A DNA stretch of 64,000 nt from Cryobacterium sp. HLT2-28 (GTDB taxonomy: Bacteria; Actinomycetota; Actinomycetes; Actinomycetales; Microbacteriaceae), in NCBI RefSeq assembly GCF_004402495.1, contig NZ_SOFH01000020.1:124001-188000 (forward strand). The letters are read 5' to 3'. How positions within the stretch are numbered: the first letter of the stretch is position 1; each line of letters begins with the position of its first letter. This document shows, in pieces, positions 17,924 through 26,492 of the stretch. A program made the position numbers and the translations under genes. The notes under the pieces are model-generated. The model saw only the letters and a list, made by a program, of their open reading frames with translations. It was not told the DNA's origin and searched no databases.

Positions 17924-19123
17924 GTGACCGTGTCACCAGCAAAACGCCCGATCCGACTCATGCACCACGACGCCGGCGAACGACCCTTCATCGTCATCTG
18001 GGAGGTCACCCGTGCCTGCCAGCTCGTCTGCACGCATTGCCGGGCAGACGCCATCCGCAGCCGTAACCCGTTCGAGCTGAGCACCGAACAGGGCTACAGA
18101 CTGCTCGAGGACCTAGCCTCGTTCGGCACGCCGCGGCCGCTGGTCGTGCTGACCGGCGGCGACCCGTTCGAACGGCCCGACCTGCCCGAACTGGTCGCCC
18201 ACGGCGCGTCCCTCGGCCTGAGCATGGCCCTCTCCCCCTCCGTCACTCCGCGCCTCACCCGGGAGGTGCTGGTCGAACTCCACGACGCCGGCGCCAAGGC
18301 GGTCTCGCTCTCGCTCGACGGCGCATCCGCTGCCACCCACGATGCGTTCCGGGGCGTCACCGGCGTTTTCGACGACACCATGGTCGCGGCCAGGATGGTG
18401 CGAGAGGTGGGCTACCGACTGCAGATCAACACGACCGTGACCCGCGACACCGTGCATGAGTTGCCGGGCATCCTGAAGACAGTGCTCGAGCTGGGCACCA
18501 CCCTGTGGAGCGTGTTCTTCCTGGTGCCCACGGGCCGCGGCAAGCTTCTCAACGCCCTGACCGCGGGCGAGGAGGAGGAAGTGCTGCACTGGTTGCACGA
18601 CGTCTCCGAGCTGGTCGCGATCAAGACGACTGAGGCGCCGCACTACCGGCGCATCGCCCTGCAGCGTGCCGGCGTCGTCGACCTCGACTCGGCGTTCCCG
18701 GTCGGTCCGCTGCGCGCCGACCTGCGGGAGGCCACGGCGTGTCTGCTCACCGGCGATGAGCCCCGGCGACGGATGCCCCGGCCCCCGATCGACGTGAACT
18801 CCGGTCGTGGGTTCGCCTTCGTGGACCATGTCGGGCTCGTCTATCCGAGCGGGTTCCTGCCCGTCTCGGTGGGCTCCGTGCACGAGCGACCCTTCCCGGA
18901 GATCTATCGGGAGGCGCAGCTACTCCAGGAGCTGCGTTCTCCCGATCTATTCGGCGGCCGGTGCGGTCACTGCGAATTCCGCACCGTCTGCGGCGGCTCC
19001 CGGTCGCACGCCTACGCGGTCACCGGGGATCCCCTCGCCGAGGACCCCAGCTGCGGCTACCAGCCCGTTGCCGGCCTCGTCCCCGCGACGGTCCAGGACC
19101 GGGCGGTTTCCCCCTCCCCTTAG
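17924..19123 (+). CDS. Radical SAM/SPASM protein (TIGR04053/AhbD-NirJ-like)
   Basis: 399 residues from GTG 17924 (GAGGAC six bases upstream; GTG 17930 and an ATG at 'MHHDAGERPF' are alternatives). Residues 32-39 hold C-x3-C-x2-C (ACQLVCTHCRAD), followed by VVLTGGDPFERPDL and SLSLDGASAATHD. The C-terminal SPASM-type cysteines are in GGRCGHCEFRTVCGGSRSHAY and DPSCGYQP. This family resembles enzymes of the alternative haem and haem d1 pathways (AhbD, NirJ), but the nitrite reductase here is the copper type, so a role in haem d1 is unlikely. Divergent to two predicted Fe-S regulators; the true substrate is unknown. Confidence 0.82.
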   Translation: MTVSPAKRPIRLMHHDAGERPFIVIWEVTRACQLVCTHCRADAIRSRNPFELSTEQGYRLLEDLASFGTPRPLVVLTGGDPFERPDLPELVAHGASLGLSMALSPSVTPRLTREVLVELHDAGAKAVSLSLDGASAATHDAFRGVTGVFDDTMVAARMVREVGYRLQINTTVTRDTVHELPGILKTVLELGTTLWSVFFLVPTGRGKLLNALTAGEEEEVLHWLHDVSELVAIKTTEAPHYRRIALQRAGVVDLDSAFPVGPLRADLREATACLLTGDEPRRRMPRPPIDVNSGRGFAFVDHVGLVYPSGFLPVSVGSVHERPFPEIYREAQLLQELRSPDLFGGRCGHCEFRTVCGGSRSHAYAVTGDPLAEDPSCGYQPVAGLVPATVQDRAVSPSP

Positions 19124-19206
19124 TCAAATTCGACGGACATTTTCCCGTTTCCAGCCCGAAACCGGGCCATGCAGCAACAGAATGCGAAAATCTCCGTCGA
19201 ATTCGA
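19124..19206. terminator. Nested palindrome between convergent genes (bidirectional terminator candidate)
   Basis: Arms 19124-19144 and 19186-19206 match at 19 of 21 positions. Inside is a smaller hairpin (CCCGTTTC ... GAAACCGGG). The left arm ends in ATTTTC and the right begins GAAAAT, giving short T-runs on both strands. It starts right after the radical SAM stop and ends 14 bp before the stop of the opposing operon. Confidence 0.65.
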
Positions 19207-19219
19207 CGGGCAGGACGAC

Positions 19220-19507
19220 TCACTCGAGGTGGTAGTTGCCCTTCACCCAGCGCAGGGCGCCGATGATGCCGACGCAGACGCCCACTCCCCCGACCATCAT
19301 GCCGAGGAAGAGCCAGACGAACAGCGGTTCGAGGCCGCCGATGAGTTGGTCGGCGTCGACGATGGTGCCACCCAGGAAGCCGGCGATGGGGCCGAAGATG
19401 CCCACGAAGGCTCCGATGAGCATCCAGCGGATGCACCGGGTGCGGTCTGCAGACGCAGCGGGCGCGCTTTCCCTGCGCGGGCCGTTCCGGGCCGAGGTGT
19501 CAGTCAT
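19220..19507 (-). CDS. Small two-helix membrane protein, last gene of norZ operon
   Basis: 95 residues with two hydrophobic helices (IRWMLIGAFVGIFGPIAGFL and about residues 62-85) and a short polar N-terminus. I do not recognise a family. Its start lies inside the end of the slipin gene (8-bp overlap), so it is translated with it. The two helices and position suggest a small partner of the NO-reductase complex or of the slipin; this is inference. Confidence 0.7.
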   Translation of the reverse strand: MTDTSARNGPRRESAPAASADRTRCIRWMLIGAFVGIFGPIAGFLGGTIVDADQLIGGLEPLFVWLFLGMMVGGVGVCVGIIGALRWVKGNYHLE

Positions 19508-20360
19508 GGGTCTTCACATCCGTTTTCTGGCCGGTGGCGTTCTGGTCGGTGGCGTTCTGGTCGGCGCCGGGCCCTTGCCTGGAGGCACCCTGTTGGTCGA
19601 GCCATTGCGGGACCTTGTTCAAGAACGGGCCGATGATGTCCATCGGCAGCGGGAAGACCACGGTGGAGTTGTGGTCGGCGCCGAGTTCGAGCAGGGTCTG
19701 CAGGTAGCGGAGCTGGAGCGAGGCCGGGTTGCGGCTGAGGATCTCCGCGGCCTGGCCGAGCTCCTCCGACGCCTGGAGCTCCCCGTGCGCGTTGATGATC
19801 TTGGCCCGGCGTTCGCGCTCGGCCTCGGCCTCACGCGCCATGGCCCGCTGCATGGCCTGGGGGATCTCGACGTCCTTGATCTCGACGACCTTGACCTGAA
19901 CCCCCCAGGGTTCGGTCTGGGCGTTGATGCTGCGGGCGAGGTCCTCGTTCAGGTCGGCCCGGTGCGCCAGGAGCGTGTCCAGGTCTGCACGGCCGACCAC
20001 GGAGCGCAGAGTGGTCTGCGACATCTGCGAGGTGGCGACGGCGTGGTTCTCGACCGCCATCACCGACCGGACCGGATCGGTGACCTGGAACAGCACCACC
20101 GCATTGACCCTGGCCGGCACGTTGTCCTTGGTTATGACATCCTGTGGCGGGATCGTCAGCGTGACGATCCGGAGGTCGACCCGCACGATCTTGTCGATTC
20201 CGGGGAAGATCATCTGCAGGCCGGGTTCCAGCACGGGCCGCAGGCGGCCCAGGCGGAAGCTGACTCCGCGTTCATACTCCTGCAGGATCTTGACGGATGC
20301 GAGCAGCCAGACGGCCACGAGAACCACGAGGAGGATCAGCACGATCAGCCAGGCCGTCAT
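19500..20360 (-). CDS. Slipin (stomatin-like SPFH/band 7 protein)
   Basis: 286 residues: one N-terminal membrane helix (residues 3-23), then the band 7 domain with VKILQEYERGVSFRLGRL, GLQMIFPGIDKIVRVDLR and LTIPPQDVITKDNVPARVNA, followed by a helical region (MQRAMAREAEAERERRAK) that usually drives oligomerisation. The C-terminal 30 residues are low complexity (DQNATDQNATGQ). Slipins organise membrane microdomains and stabilise membrane complexes; here coupling to norZ (ATGA overlap with the preceding gene) suggests a scaffold for nitric oxide reductase. NfeD, a common slipin partner, is absent. Confidence 0.88.
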   Translation of the reverse strand: MTAWLIVLILLVVLVAVWLLASVKILQEYERGVSFRLGRLRPVLEPGLQMIFPGIDKIVRVDLRIVTLTIPPQDVITKDNVPARVNAVVLFQVTDPVRSVMAVENHAVATSQMSQTTLRSVVGRADLDTLLAHRADLNEDLARSINAQTEPWGVQVKVVEIKDVEIPQAMQRAMAREAEAERERRAKIINAHGELQASEELGQAAEILSRNPASLQLRYLQTLLELGADHNSTVVFPLPMDIIGPFLNKVPQWLDQQGASRQGPGADQNATDQNATGQKTDVKTHD

Positions 20361-21175
20361 GGGTTGACCCGTCGGGTCCAGCCGTCGCCGGGTGACGTGC
20401 CGCCCGGGTCGGCTTCCTTCTCGAGTTCGGCCCATCGGGCCGAGAATGAGGCGCGCACGGTGTTTCCTTTCGTCGGGCCTGGGGCGGAATCGACTTCCGG
20501 CGCCGGCCGGGAGCTCGCATAGGGTTCGATCTGCACCGGCCGGGGTCCGGTCTTTCGGATGCTGCCGTAGCCGCCCTGCCGGGCGAGCTCGGCCGCCGCC
20601 GTGACCGCGCGGGCCGCGACGCTCTCGTCGAGGCCCTCGGACTTGAGATGGTCGGGGAAGCGCGCGGGGGCGCGGCGCAGGTGAGACCAGAGCGGCCAGC
20701 TTCCCGCGGCGATTGCCGCCGATGCCGATCCGAGCACCGCGAGCTCCAGGATGCTTCGGCCCTGGAGCATGACGGCTAGCGGCCACACGAACCCGAGCAC
20801 CACCACGGCGCAGGCGATGCCGCGGTGGAAACGCTCCGCTTCCGAACTGGGCCAGGAGTCGATGTTGCGCACGACCTCCCGGCCGGAGTGGCCGGTGGTG
20901 CAGTTGTGCTTCACCGGGCACGGGTTGCAGACCGTGGGCGACGCGCGGTAGCGGGTCACCCGGTTGTCGGGGTCGAAGGAGATCGGCCACAGCCACTGGT
21001 CCTCCGAACACGTCCACGCGTCGTGGTCTTCGTGGTAGCTGAACCCGCCGGAGCGCGCGTTGCTCGTGCTGGTCGCCGTGCGCCGGGCGAGGATGTCCAG
21101 CACGTGGGCGATGAGCAGCAGGAACCCGCCGTAGGCCAGCGCGAACCAGACTTCAGGATCGATCGGGCCCATCAT
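20357..21175 (-). CDS. NorZ-linked membrane protein with Cys motif, unknown function
   Basis: 272 residues. One helix near the N-terminus (EVWFALAYGGFLLLIAHVLD) and one or two around residues 120-160 (IACAVVVLGFVWPLAVML) flank a soluble loop with four cysteines: WTCSEDQWLWP then SPTVCNPCPVKHNCTTGHSG. Cys-x2-Cys-x5-Cys plus one upstream Cys and nearby His could hold an Fe-S cluster or zinc. The C-terminal 100 residues are hydrophilic and proline-rich. The ATG overlaps the norZ stop and its own stop overlaps the slipin start, so it is a core part of the operon. I do not recognise an assigned function. Confidence 0.75.
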   Translation of the reverse strand: MMGPIDPEVWFALAYGGFLLLIAHVLDILARRTATSTSNARSGGFSYHEDHDAWTCSEDQWLWPISFDPDNRVTRYRASPTVCNPCPVKHNCTTGHSGREVVRNIDSWPSSEAERFHRGIACAVVVLGFVWPLAVMLQGRSILELAVLGSASAAIAAGSWPLWSHLRRAPARFPDHLKSEGLDESVAARAVTAAAELARQGGYGSIRKTGPRPVQIEPYASSRPAPEVDSAPGPTKGNTVRASFSARWAELEKEADPGGTSPGDGWTRRVNP

Positions 21176-23580
21176 GCGCCTCCGATCCTGCCGGTCCCGT
21201 CGCCCTCGTCCGTGGCGCGCGGCCGGTAGCCCGTCCCGTAGCCGGTATCCGGCGCCGGGTCGTCGGCGCCGAATGCGGGTACCGGCTGCGCCTCGACGAA
21301 CAATGCCTCCATCGGCACGTCCTGGGTCGTTCCCTTGATCCGGTAGCGCACACCGAGCCACGCGATCCAGACGAACGGGACCACGCCGCCGAAGATGAAG
21401 ACCAGGTCTCCGGGCATCCGCAGCCATTCGAGTACGGTGTTGCCCGTGCCCGTGATGAAGTTCATGCTGCGGGCCTCGAAATAGCCGTCGCTGACGGAGT
21501 GCCACAGTTGCAGCACGCCGAGCGGCAGCAGGGTGGCGAAGGTCATCCAGGCGAGCCCGATGTTGAGCGACCAGAACGAGATCTTCGCCAGCCTGTCCGG
21601 CCACCGGTCGGCGGGAATCAGATAGCGCAAGGCGAACAGCGACAGGCCGACCCCCATCATTCCGTAGACGCCCATCATGGAGGCGTGGGCGTGGTTCGCC
21701 GTGAGCGCCGTGCCGATCTCGTAGTAGGAGACGATCGGCAGGTTGATCAGGAAGCCGAACACGCCGGCGCCGAGGAAGTTCCAGAAGCCGACGGCCACCA
21801 GGAACATGACCGACCACCGGTGCGGGAACGGGGCGGAGCTGCGCGATTGCTGCCTGGCCCCCAACTGGAGGAAGCTCCAGGCCTCGACCGTCAGGAAGGT
21901 CAGCGGGATGACCTCCAGGGCGGAGAAGAACGCGCCGAGCGCCATGTGCTCGACGGGCGTGCCGGAGAAGTACAGGTGGTGCATGGTGCCGAGGATTCCG
22001 CCGGCGGAATACAAGATCACGTCGAGCAGGATGATCTGCATCGCGATCTTGCGGTGCACCACCCCGAGCATGACGAAGATGTAGGCCACCATCACGGTGG
22101 TGAACAGTTCGAGGAAGTCCTCCACCCAGAGGTGCACGACCCAGAAGCGCCAGAACTCGGCGACGCTCAGGGTGACCTCGGTGCCGGCGAGCATGCCGAC
22201 GGCGTAGAAGGCCGGGATGGCGAGACCGGAGTAGAAGAACAACCACGGCAAGTTGAAGCGGTGTTCGCTCTTCAGCCGGGCGCGGATGCCCCGGTAGATG
22301 ATCGCGATCCAGAGAAAGAGTCCCACGGTGAGCAGACCCTGCCAGAACTTCGGCAGGTCGATGTACTCCCACTGCATGCCCCAGAACGGCGAGTCCTTTC
22401 CGGCCTGGAATCCGAAGATGCTCAGGGCCTCGCCGGTCAGCGACCCGGCAACGACGAGAGCCAGGGCGCCGAGCAGCGCGTAGGCGAGCCAGTGCTGCCG
22501 CTTCGGTTCGTGGCCCGAGATGTACGGGGCCAGGAAGATACCGGCGGCGAGGAACGAGGCGGCGGTCCAGAGCAGCGAGAGCTGGACGTGCCAGGTGCGG
22601 GCGAGGTTGATCGGCAGCAGCTGGGCCAGGTCCAGCCCGAAGAAGCCCTCCAGGTCGACCCGGTAGTGCTCAACGGCGGCGCCGAGGAACGCCTGCGCGA
22701 GGAACATCAGCGCGACCACGAGGAAGAACCAGGCGGTCGCAGACTGGGCCGGCGTCACCTTGACCGTCCCCGGCTGGCGGAATGAGAGCGGCGGGGTTTC
22801 CTCGCCGTGCTGCCAGCCCATTCTCTTGCTCCAGCGCCCGTAGAGGGCGAAGAGGGCGCCGAGGGCGACCATCAGGGAAATCAGGGACAGCCCGCTCCAG
22901 ACGATGATGTCGGCCGTCGGGCCGTTGTCGACGAGGGGCTCGGCCGGCCAGTTGTTGGTGTAGGAGTAGTCGTGCCCCGGTCGGTCGGCGGAGGCACCCC
23001 AGGAGGTCCACGCGATGAACGCGGTCAGGTTGTGGATGTCCGCAGGGTCGGTGATCACACTCGGCAGCAGGCCGTTCTTCGTGGTCGGCGTGCCGAAGAA
23101 GTCCGCGTAGTGCTGCTGCACCGCGTCGAATGCCTTGACCTGCAGGTCGGTGAAGACCAGGTTTCCCGTCGCCGGGTCGTAGCGGTTGGTGCGCATCATC
23201 TCGACGAGCGCGCCATGAGGGTCCTGGATGCCGGATTCGGTAAGGGCGTCCAGCACGAAGGTTGCGGAGCGGCGAAGGTAATCGGCCGTGTAATCGGGCC
23301 CGAGATAGCCACCGTGCCCGACGATGGAACCGTATTCCTGCAGGCCGCGTGCCACGAAGGTCTGCTGGCCCGCAGTGATCTCGGCGCCGCTGAAGACGAC
23401 CGCGCCCTGCTCGTCGACGACCTGCTTCGGCTGGGGCATCGAATCGGTATAGGTCATCGCCGCCAGGAACCCCATCACGGCGAAGCCGAAGATCATCACC
23501 AGGGCGACGCCCTGCAACCACCCCTTGGAAACCATCAACTCCGAACGCAGGTTCTGTGCACTGGATTTCAATCGGACCAC
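21172..23580 (-). CDS. norZ: Quinol-dependent nitric oxide reductase (qNOR)
   Basis: Reduces two NO to N2O with quinol as donor. 802 residues, typical of single-subunit qNOR in which a periplasmic cytochrome c-like domain without haem c is fused to the 12-helix NorB core. Haem and FeB histidines appear in RTWHVQLSLLW, VVHLWVEDFLEL, MHHLYFSGTP and ANHAHASMMGVYG. The GTG at 23580 has AAAGGGG seven bases upstream. The first gene of four translationally coupled genes. A hydrophilic tail of about 45 residues (QPVPAFGADDPAPDTGYG) follows the last helix. Confidence 0.95.
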   Translation of the reverse strand: MVRLKSSAQNLRSELMVSKGWLQGVALVMIFGFAVMGFLAAMTYTDSMPQPKQVVDEQGAVVFSGAEITAGQQTFVARGLQEYGSIVGHGGYLGPDYTADYLRRSATFVLDALTESGIQDPHGALVEMMRTNRYDPATGNLVFTDLQVKAFDAVQQHYADFFGTPTTKNGLLPSVITDPADIHNLTAFIAWTSWGASADRPGHDYSYTNNWPAEPLVDNGPTADIIVWSGLSLISLMVALGALFALYGRWSKRMGWQHGEETPPLSFRQPGTVKVTPAQSATAWFFLVVALMFLAQAFLGAAVEHYRVDLEGFFGLDLAQLLPINLARTWHVQLSLLWTAASFLAAGIFLAPYISGHEPKRQHWLAYALLGALALVVAGSLTGEALSIFGFQAGKDSPFWGMQWEYIDLPKFWQGLLTVGLFLWIAIIYRGIRARLKSEHRFNLPWLFFYSGLAIPAFYAVGMLAGTEVTLSVAEFWRFWVVHLWVEDFLELFTTVMVAYIFVMLGVVHRKIAMQIILLDVILYSAGGILGTMHHLYFSGTPVEHMALGAFFSALEVIPLTFLTVEAWSFLQLGARQQSRSSAPFPHRWSVMFLVAVGFWNFLGAGVFGFLINLPIVSYYEIGTALTANHAHASMMGVYGMMGVGLSLFALRYLIPADRWPDRLAKISFWSLNIGLAWMTFATLLPLGVLQLWHSVSDGYFEARSMNFITGTGNTVLEWLRMPGDLVFIFGGVVPFVWIAWLGVRYRIKGTTQDVPMEALFVEAQPVPAFGADDPAPDTGYGTGYRPRATDEGDGTGRIGGA

Positions 23581-23879
23581 GGTGGGCCCCTTTCCCTGTT
23601 GCGTGGTTCAAGGGCACCATGGCTGCCTATACGGCGCGGCCGGGTTTCCTCCCCCGGATGGGTCACACGGGGTGGTTGAAAGCTACCACGATTTAGAAAG
23701 TATGATTGTAATTTCTAATACCGAACGCGGCCGCCCGGAACATTTATACCGGAATCTAAACTCCCGGTCCGCGCAATTTTCCGAATTGAAAATCACTCGC
23801 CAGTGTCTGCGGTCCGAAAGTTTTATGCGCGGGTGCGACACGCCGTATCTGTGGTTCTCTCAGTAAATTCAGGGCAAGG
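23581..23879 (-). promoter_or_regulatory. norZ promoter region with inverted repeat 23693-23718
   Basis: 299 bp without a gene. It contains a striking AT-rich island (about 23690-23780) in an otherwise GC-rich sequence. TTAGAAA (23693-23699) and TTTCTAA (23712-23718) form a perfect 7-bp inverted repeat separated by 12 bp, a plausible operator. The string CCACGATTTAGA (23686-23697) shares its two halves with the region before the DUF2249-nnrS-nirK operon. Confidence 0.55.
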
Positions 23880-26492
23880 TCACGGCAGCACGGAGAAGAC
23901 GCCGCGCGCGCCTCTCTCGGCGTCGGACATGATGTGGCTGACGAAGGGGTAGTGGCCGGCCTCCGGGAAGGTGAGCTCGACGAATCCGCCCTGCGCGACG
24001 CCGAGGTCGAGCACTTGGGAACCGCCCGTGCCGGTGCTGCCGCCGTCGCGCAGGAGATAGTCGCCCTCGGCGAAAACGGTGTCGAACTGTCCGCCCACGA
24101 CGTGGAACGAGCTTCCAACATTGGGACCGGCGTCGAGCACCCAGACGCGCACTTTCTCGCCGACCCTGGCCGTGAGGGGCCGGGACGCGTACTGGTTGGC
24201 GTAGCCGTTGAAGACCACGAGGTCGGGGTTCTGGGTCACCACCCGGTCAGCGTCGGCCTCCCTGCCCTGCGCGCCGAGGTAGAACTCCGACTGCACCAGC
24301 ACGTATTCCGCGTCGACCGCGGAAAGGCCGGGCGGGTCGATGATCACGGCACCGAACATGCCGTTGGCGATGTGCACCGACATGGGCATGGTGGAGCAGT
24401 GGTAGAGCCAGATGCCCGAGCGGGTGGCGGTGAACCGGTAGGCCAGGCTCTCCCCCGGCTGGATGCTGCGCATCGGCCGATCAGGAGCGAGCGCGCCGGC
24501 GTGGAAATCGATCGAGTGGCCCATCGTGCCGTCGTTGACGAACGTGATGTCGAACACGTCCCCGACCCGGCCGTGCAGGGTCGGCCCCGGAGCTGTGCCG
24601 TTGTAGGTCCACAGCGTCTGGCGAACCCCCGGCGAGACCTCGGTCTCCACGTTCTTCACCGTCAGAGTGAGGGTGTGCACCGTGCCGGCGGGCGCCGGCG
24701 ACAGGGCTGCGTCCCGGGCGGCGAACGAGGCAGCAGGCGCCTTCATCAGGTCAAGGTCCCCGGCCGCCGACGGTGCGCTGGGCGCGGAGTGGCCCAACGC
24801 CCCCTGGCCCGTCGATGCCGCCGCGTCTGCCGAGTCCGCTGCGGGGGCGCCGACCGCCACGATGTCCAGCACCATCCCGAGGAGCTTGTGCCCGGCGATC
24901 GAACACCAGCCGGCGATGTCCGCGCCGACGACGCCGACATCGACGGTCGTGGCGGCTCCAGGGGCTACCGAGCCAGACACGACCCCATTTTCGAGGACGA
25001 GGTTGTGCACCATGTCGTCCTCGTTGCTCAGGTTGACCACCAGGGTGTCACCGACGGGGACCGTGACGGAGTCCGGGGTGAACCGGGTGTTCTTCATCAC
25101 CACGTCGACGGTTGTCGTGTGCCCGGTCGCCGGCACGGATGCCGCTGCACCGGCGAGGCCGACAGCCGCCGGGTCGAGGGCCACCCCGCCCGTGACCGCG
25201 AGGAGCAGGGCAGCGGTCGCGGCGAGGACAGCCCCGGTGCGTCGCGGGGGTGGTGTCGCGGCCGGGGCAGGCCGGCCGGGGACAGGAGGGACGGCATCCG
25301 CCCGCAGTCGCCGGTTCACTTTCATGGCACGGGTCATCAGCACGAGGAAGGAGGCGAGGGTGCCGACCACGAGGAGGGAGAGGGCGACCTTGACCAGGCT
25401 GGCAACCGGGAGCAGATAGACGACGAGGCCAAGGTTGACCACGATGACTCGGAACAGCCCGCCTCGGTCGAGTTCGCGGGCGGTGGCCTTCGCGACTCGC
25501 GGCCCACCGCCGAGCACGACGGGCAGCAGATAACTGAGGGCACCGAGCAGGATCTGGGCGGCGAAGCCGACCGCGAAGACGGGGACGAGTTGCTCGAGCC
25601 GGTCCGCCGCGCCGACCCAGTCGGGTGCGATCGCGACGAAGAGGCCGAAACCGAGCACGCACAGGGCGAACCAGGCCAGGGCTGCGCCGAGGCTCCAACC
25701 GGCGAAGGTCACCGCCGGGGAAGCGCGCCCGAGGCGCACGACCTCGATCAGGACCAGGCCGAGGCCGACGAGGTAGACGGCGACGCCGAGCGCGGTGACC
25801 AGGCGCAGGTCGGCCAGGCAACCGGCCACGAGCAGGGTGAGCCCGGCGATGAACAGGGTCAGGGTTCCGCGAGCCGCCGCGCGAGTGGTCTGCACCCGGG
25901 CGTGCAGCACGGTCGGCCAGAGCAGGGCGACCGTGCCGACCACGGTCAGTCCGACCCAGCCGAGCAGGTTCAGGCCGATGTGCGCGATGAAGAGCCGTTC
26001 GAAGGGTTCGCCGTCGATGTCGGTACGGGCCATCAGCACTCCCGCCGTCACCCCGAGCGCCAGCGCGACGCCGGCGGCCATGTAGTAGTGCACGAGCGGT
26101 GCGAACCGGGCCGGCAGTGCCCCCCGCGACTGGGCCAGCAGGATCGCCGCGTGGGCGAGTGCGTTGCCGCCGACCAGGATGCCGCCGGCCAGCACCACCG
26201 GCCACCATTCGCCGACGATGCCCGTGATCACCAGGATCGCCCCGATGGTGTGCGCCGCGAGCCTGGCGCCGAGTGAGGTGCGCCCGCCGATGGCCTGGCG
26301 CCGGAGCAGGGTGTCGGCGAAGTGCTGGCTCCAGATCAGGATGGCGCTGCTGACGGCACCGAGCAGCAGCAGATGCACCATCAGCCAGGGAGCCACGGGA
26401 AGGAAACGGTGGATGAGCACGGCGACGAGGGTGAGGAAAAGCCAGGCCGGAACGAGGACGCCGGTGAGAATGTGCCACAGCCTGCGGCTCAT
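23880..26492 (-). CDS. nirK: Copper nitrite reductase NirK fused to membrane domain and cupredoxin
   Basis: 870 residues in three parts. Residues 1-395 form about 12 membrane helices with conserved His (FIAHIGLNLLGWVG), NnrS-like in appearance. Residues about 465-575 are a cupredoxin with type 1 copper ligands in DMVHNLVLE and WCSIAGHKLLGM. Residues about 615-870 are the two-domain NirK: HSIDFHAG, LYHCSTMPMSVHIANGMFG (type 1 and type 2 ligands), SSFHVVGG (catalytic His) and YPFVSHIMSD. All copper ligands are retained. It should reduce nitrite to NO at the outer membrane face. ATG overlaps the nnrS stop. Confidence 0.93.
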   Translation of the reverse strand: MSRRLWHILTGVLVPAWLFLTLVAVLIHRFLPVAPWLMVHLLLLGAVSSAILIWSQHFADTLLRRQAIGGRTSLGARLAAHTIGAILVITGIVGEWWPVVLAGGILVGGNALAHAAILLAQSRGALPARFAPLVHYYMAAGVALALGVTAGVLMARTDIDGEPFERLFIAHIGLNLLGWVGLTVVGTVALLWPTVLHARVQTTRAAARGTLTLFIAGLTLLVAGCLADLRLVTALGVAVYLVGLGLVLIEVVRLGRASPAVTFAGWSLGAALAWFALCVLGFGLFVAIAPDWVGAADRLEQLVPVFAVGFAAQILLGALSYLLPVVLGGGPRVAKATARELDRGGLFRVIVVNLGLVVYLLPVASLVKVALSLLVVGTLASFLVLMTRAMKVNRRLRADAVPPVPGRPAPAATPPPRRTGAVLAATAALLLAVTGGVALDPAAVGLAGAAASVPATGHTTTVDVVMKNTRFTPDSVTVPVGDTLVVNLSNEDDMVHNLVLENGVVSGSVAPGAATTVDVGVVGADIAGWCSIAGHKLLGMVLDIVAVGAPAADSADAAASTGQGALGHSAPSAPSAAGDLDLMKAPAASFAARDAALSPAPAGTVHTLTLTVKNVETEVSPGVRQTLWTYNGTAPGPTLHGRVGDVFDITFVNDGTMGHSIDFHAGALAPDRPMRSIQPGESLAYRFTATRSGIWLYHCSTMPMSVHIANGMFGAVIIDPPGLSAVDAEYVLVQSEFYLGAQGREADADRVVTQNPDLVVFNGYANQYASRPLTARVGEKVRVWVLDAGPNVGSSFHVVGGQFDTVFAEGDYLLRDGGSTGTGGSQVLDLGVAQGGFVELTFPEAGHYPFVSHIMSDAERGARGVFSVLP

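Noticed and set aside
17924..19123. NirJ-type haem d1 synthesis enzyme
   Set aside because: There is no cytochrome cd1 nitrite reductase here; the nitrite reductase is the copper type and other nir genes for haem d1 are absent.
23525..23866. 113-codon plus-strand frame in the norZ promoter region
   Set aside because: No family similarity and no ribosome site; it covers the AT-rich promoter and the norZ start.
23934..26276. 780-codon plus-strand frame opposite nirK
   Set aside because: Shadow frame; the minus strand encodes all NirK copper ligands.
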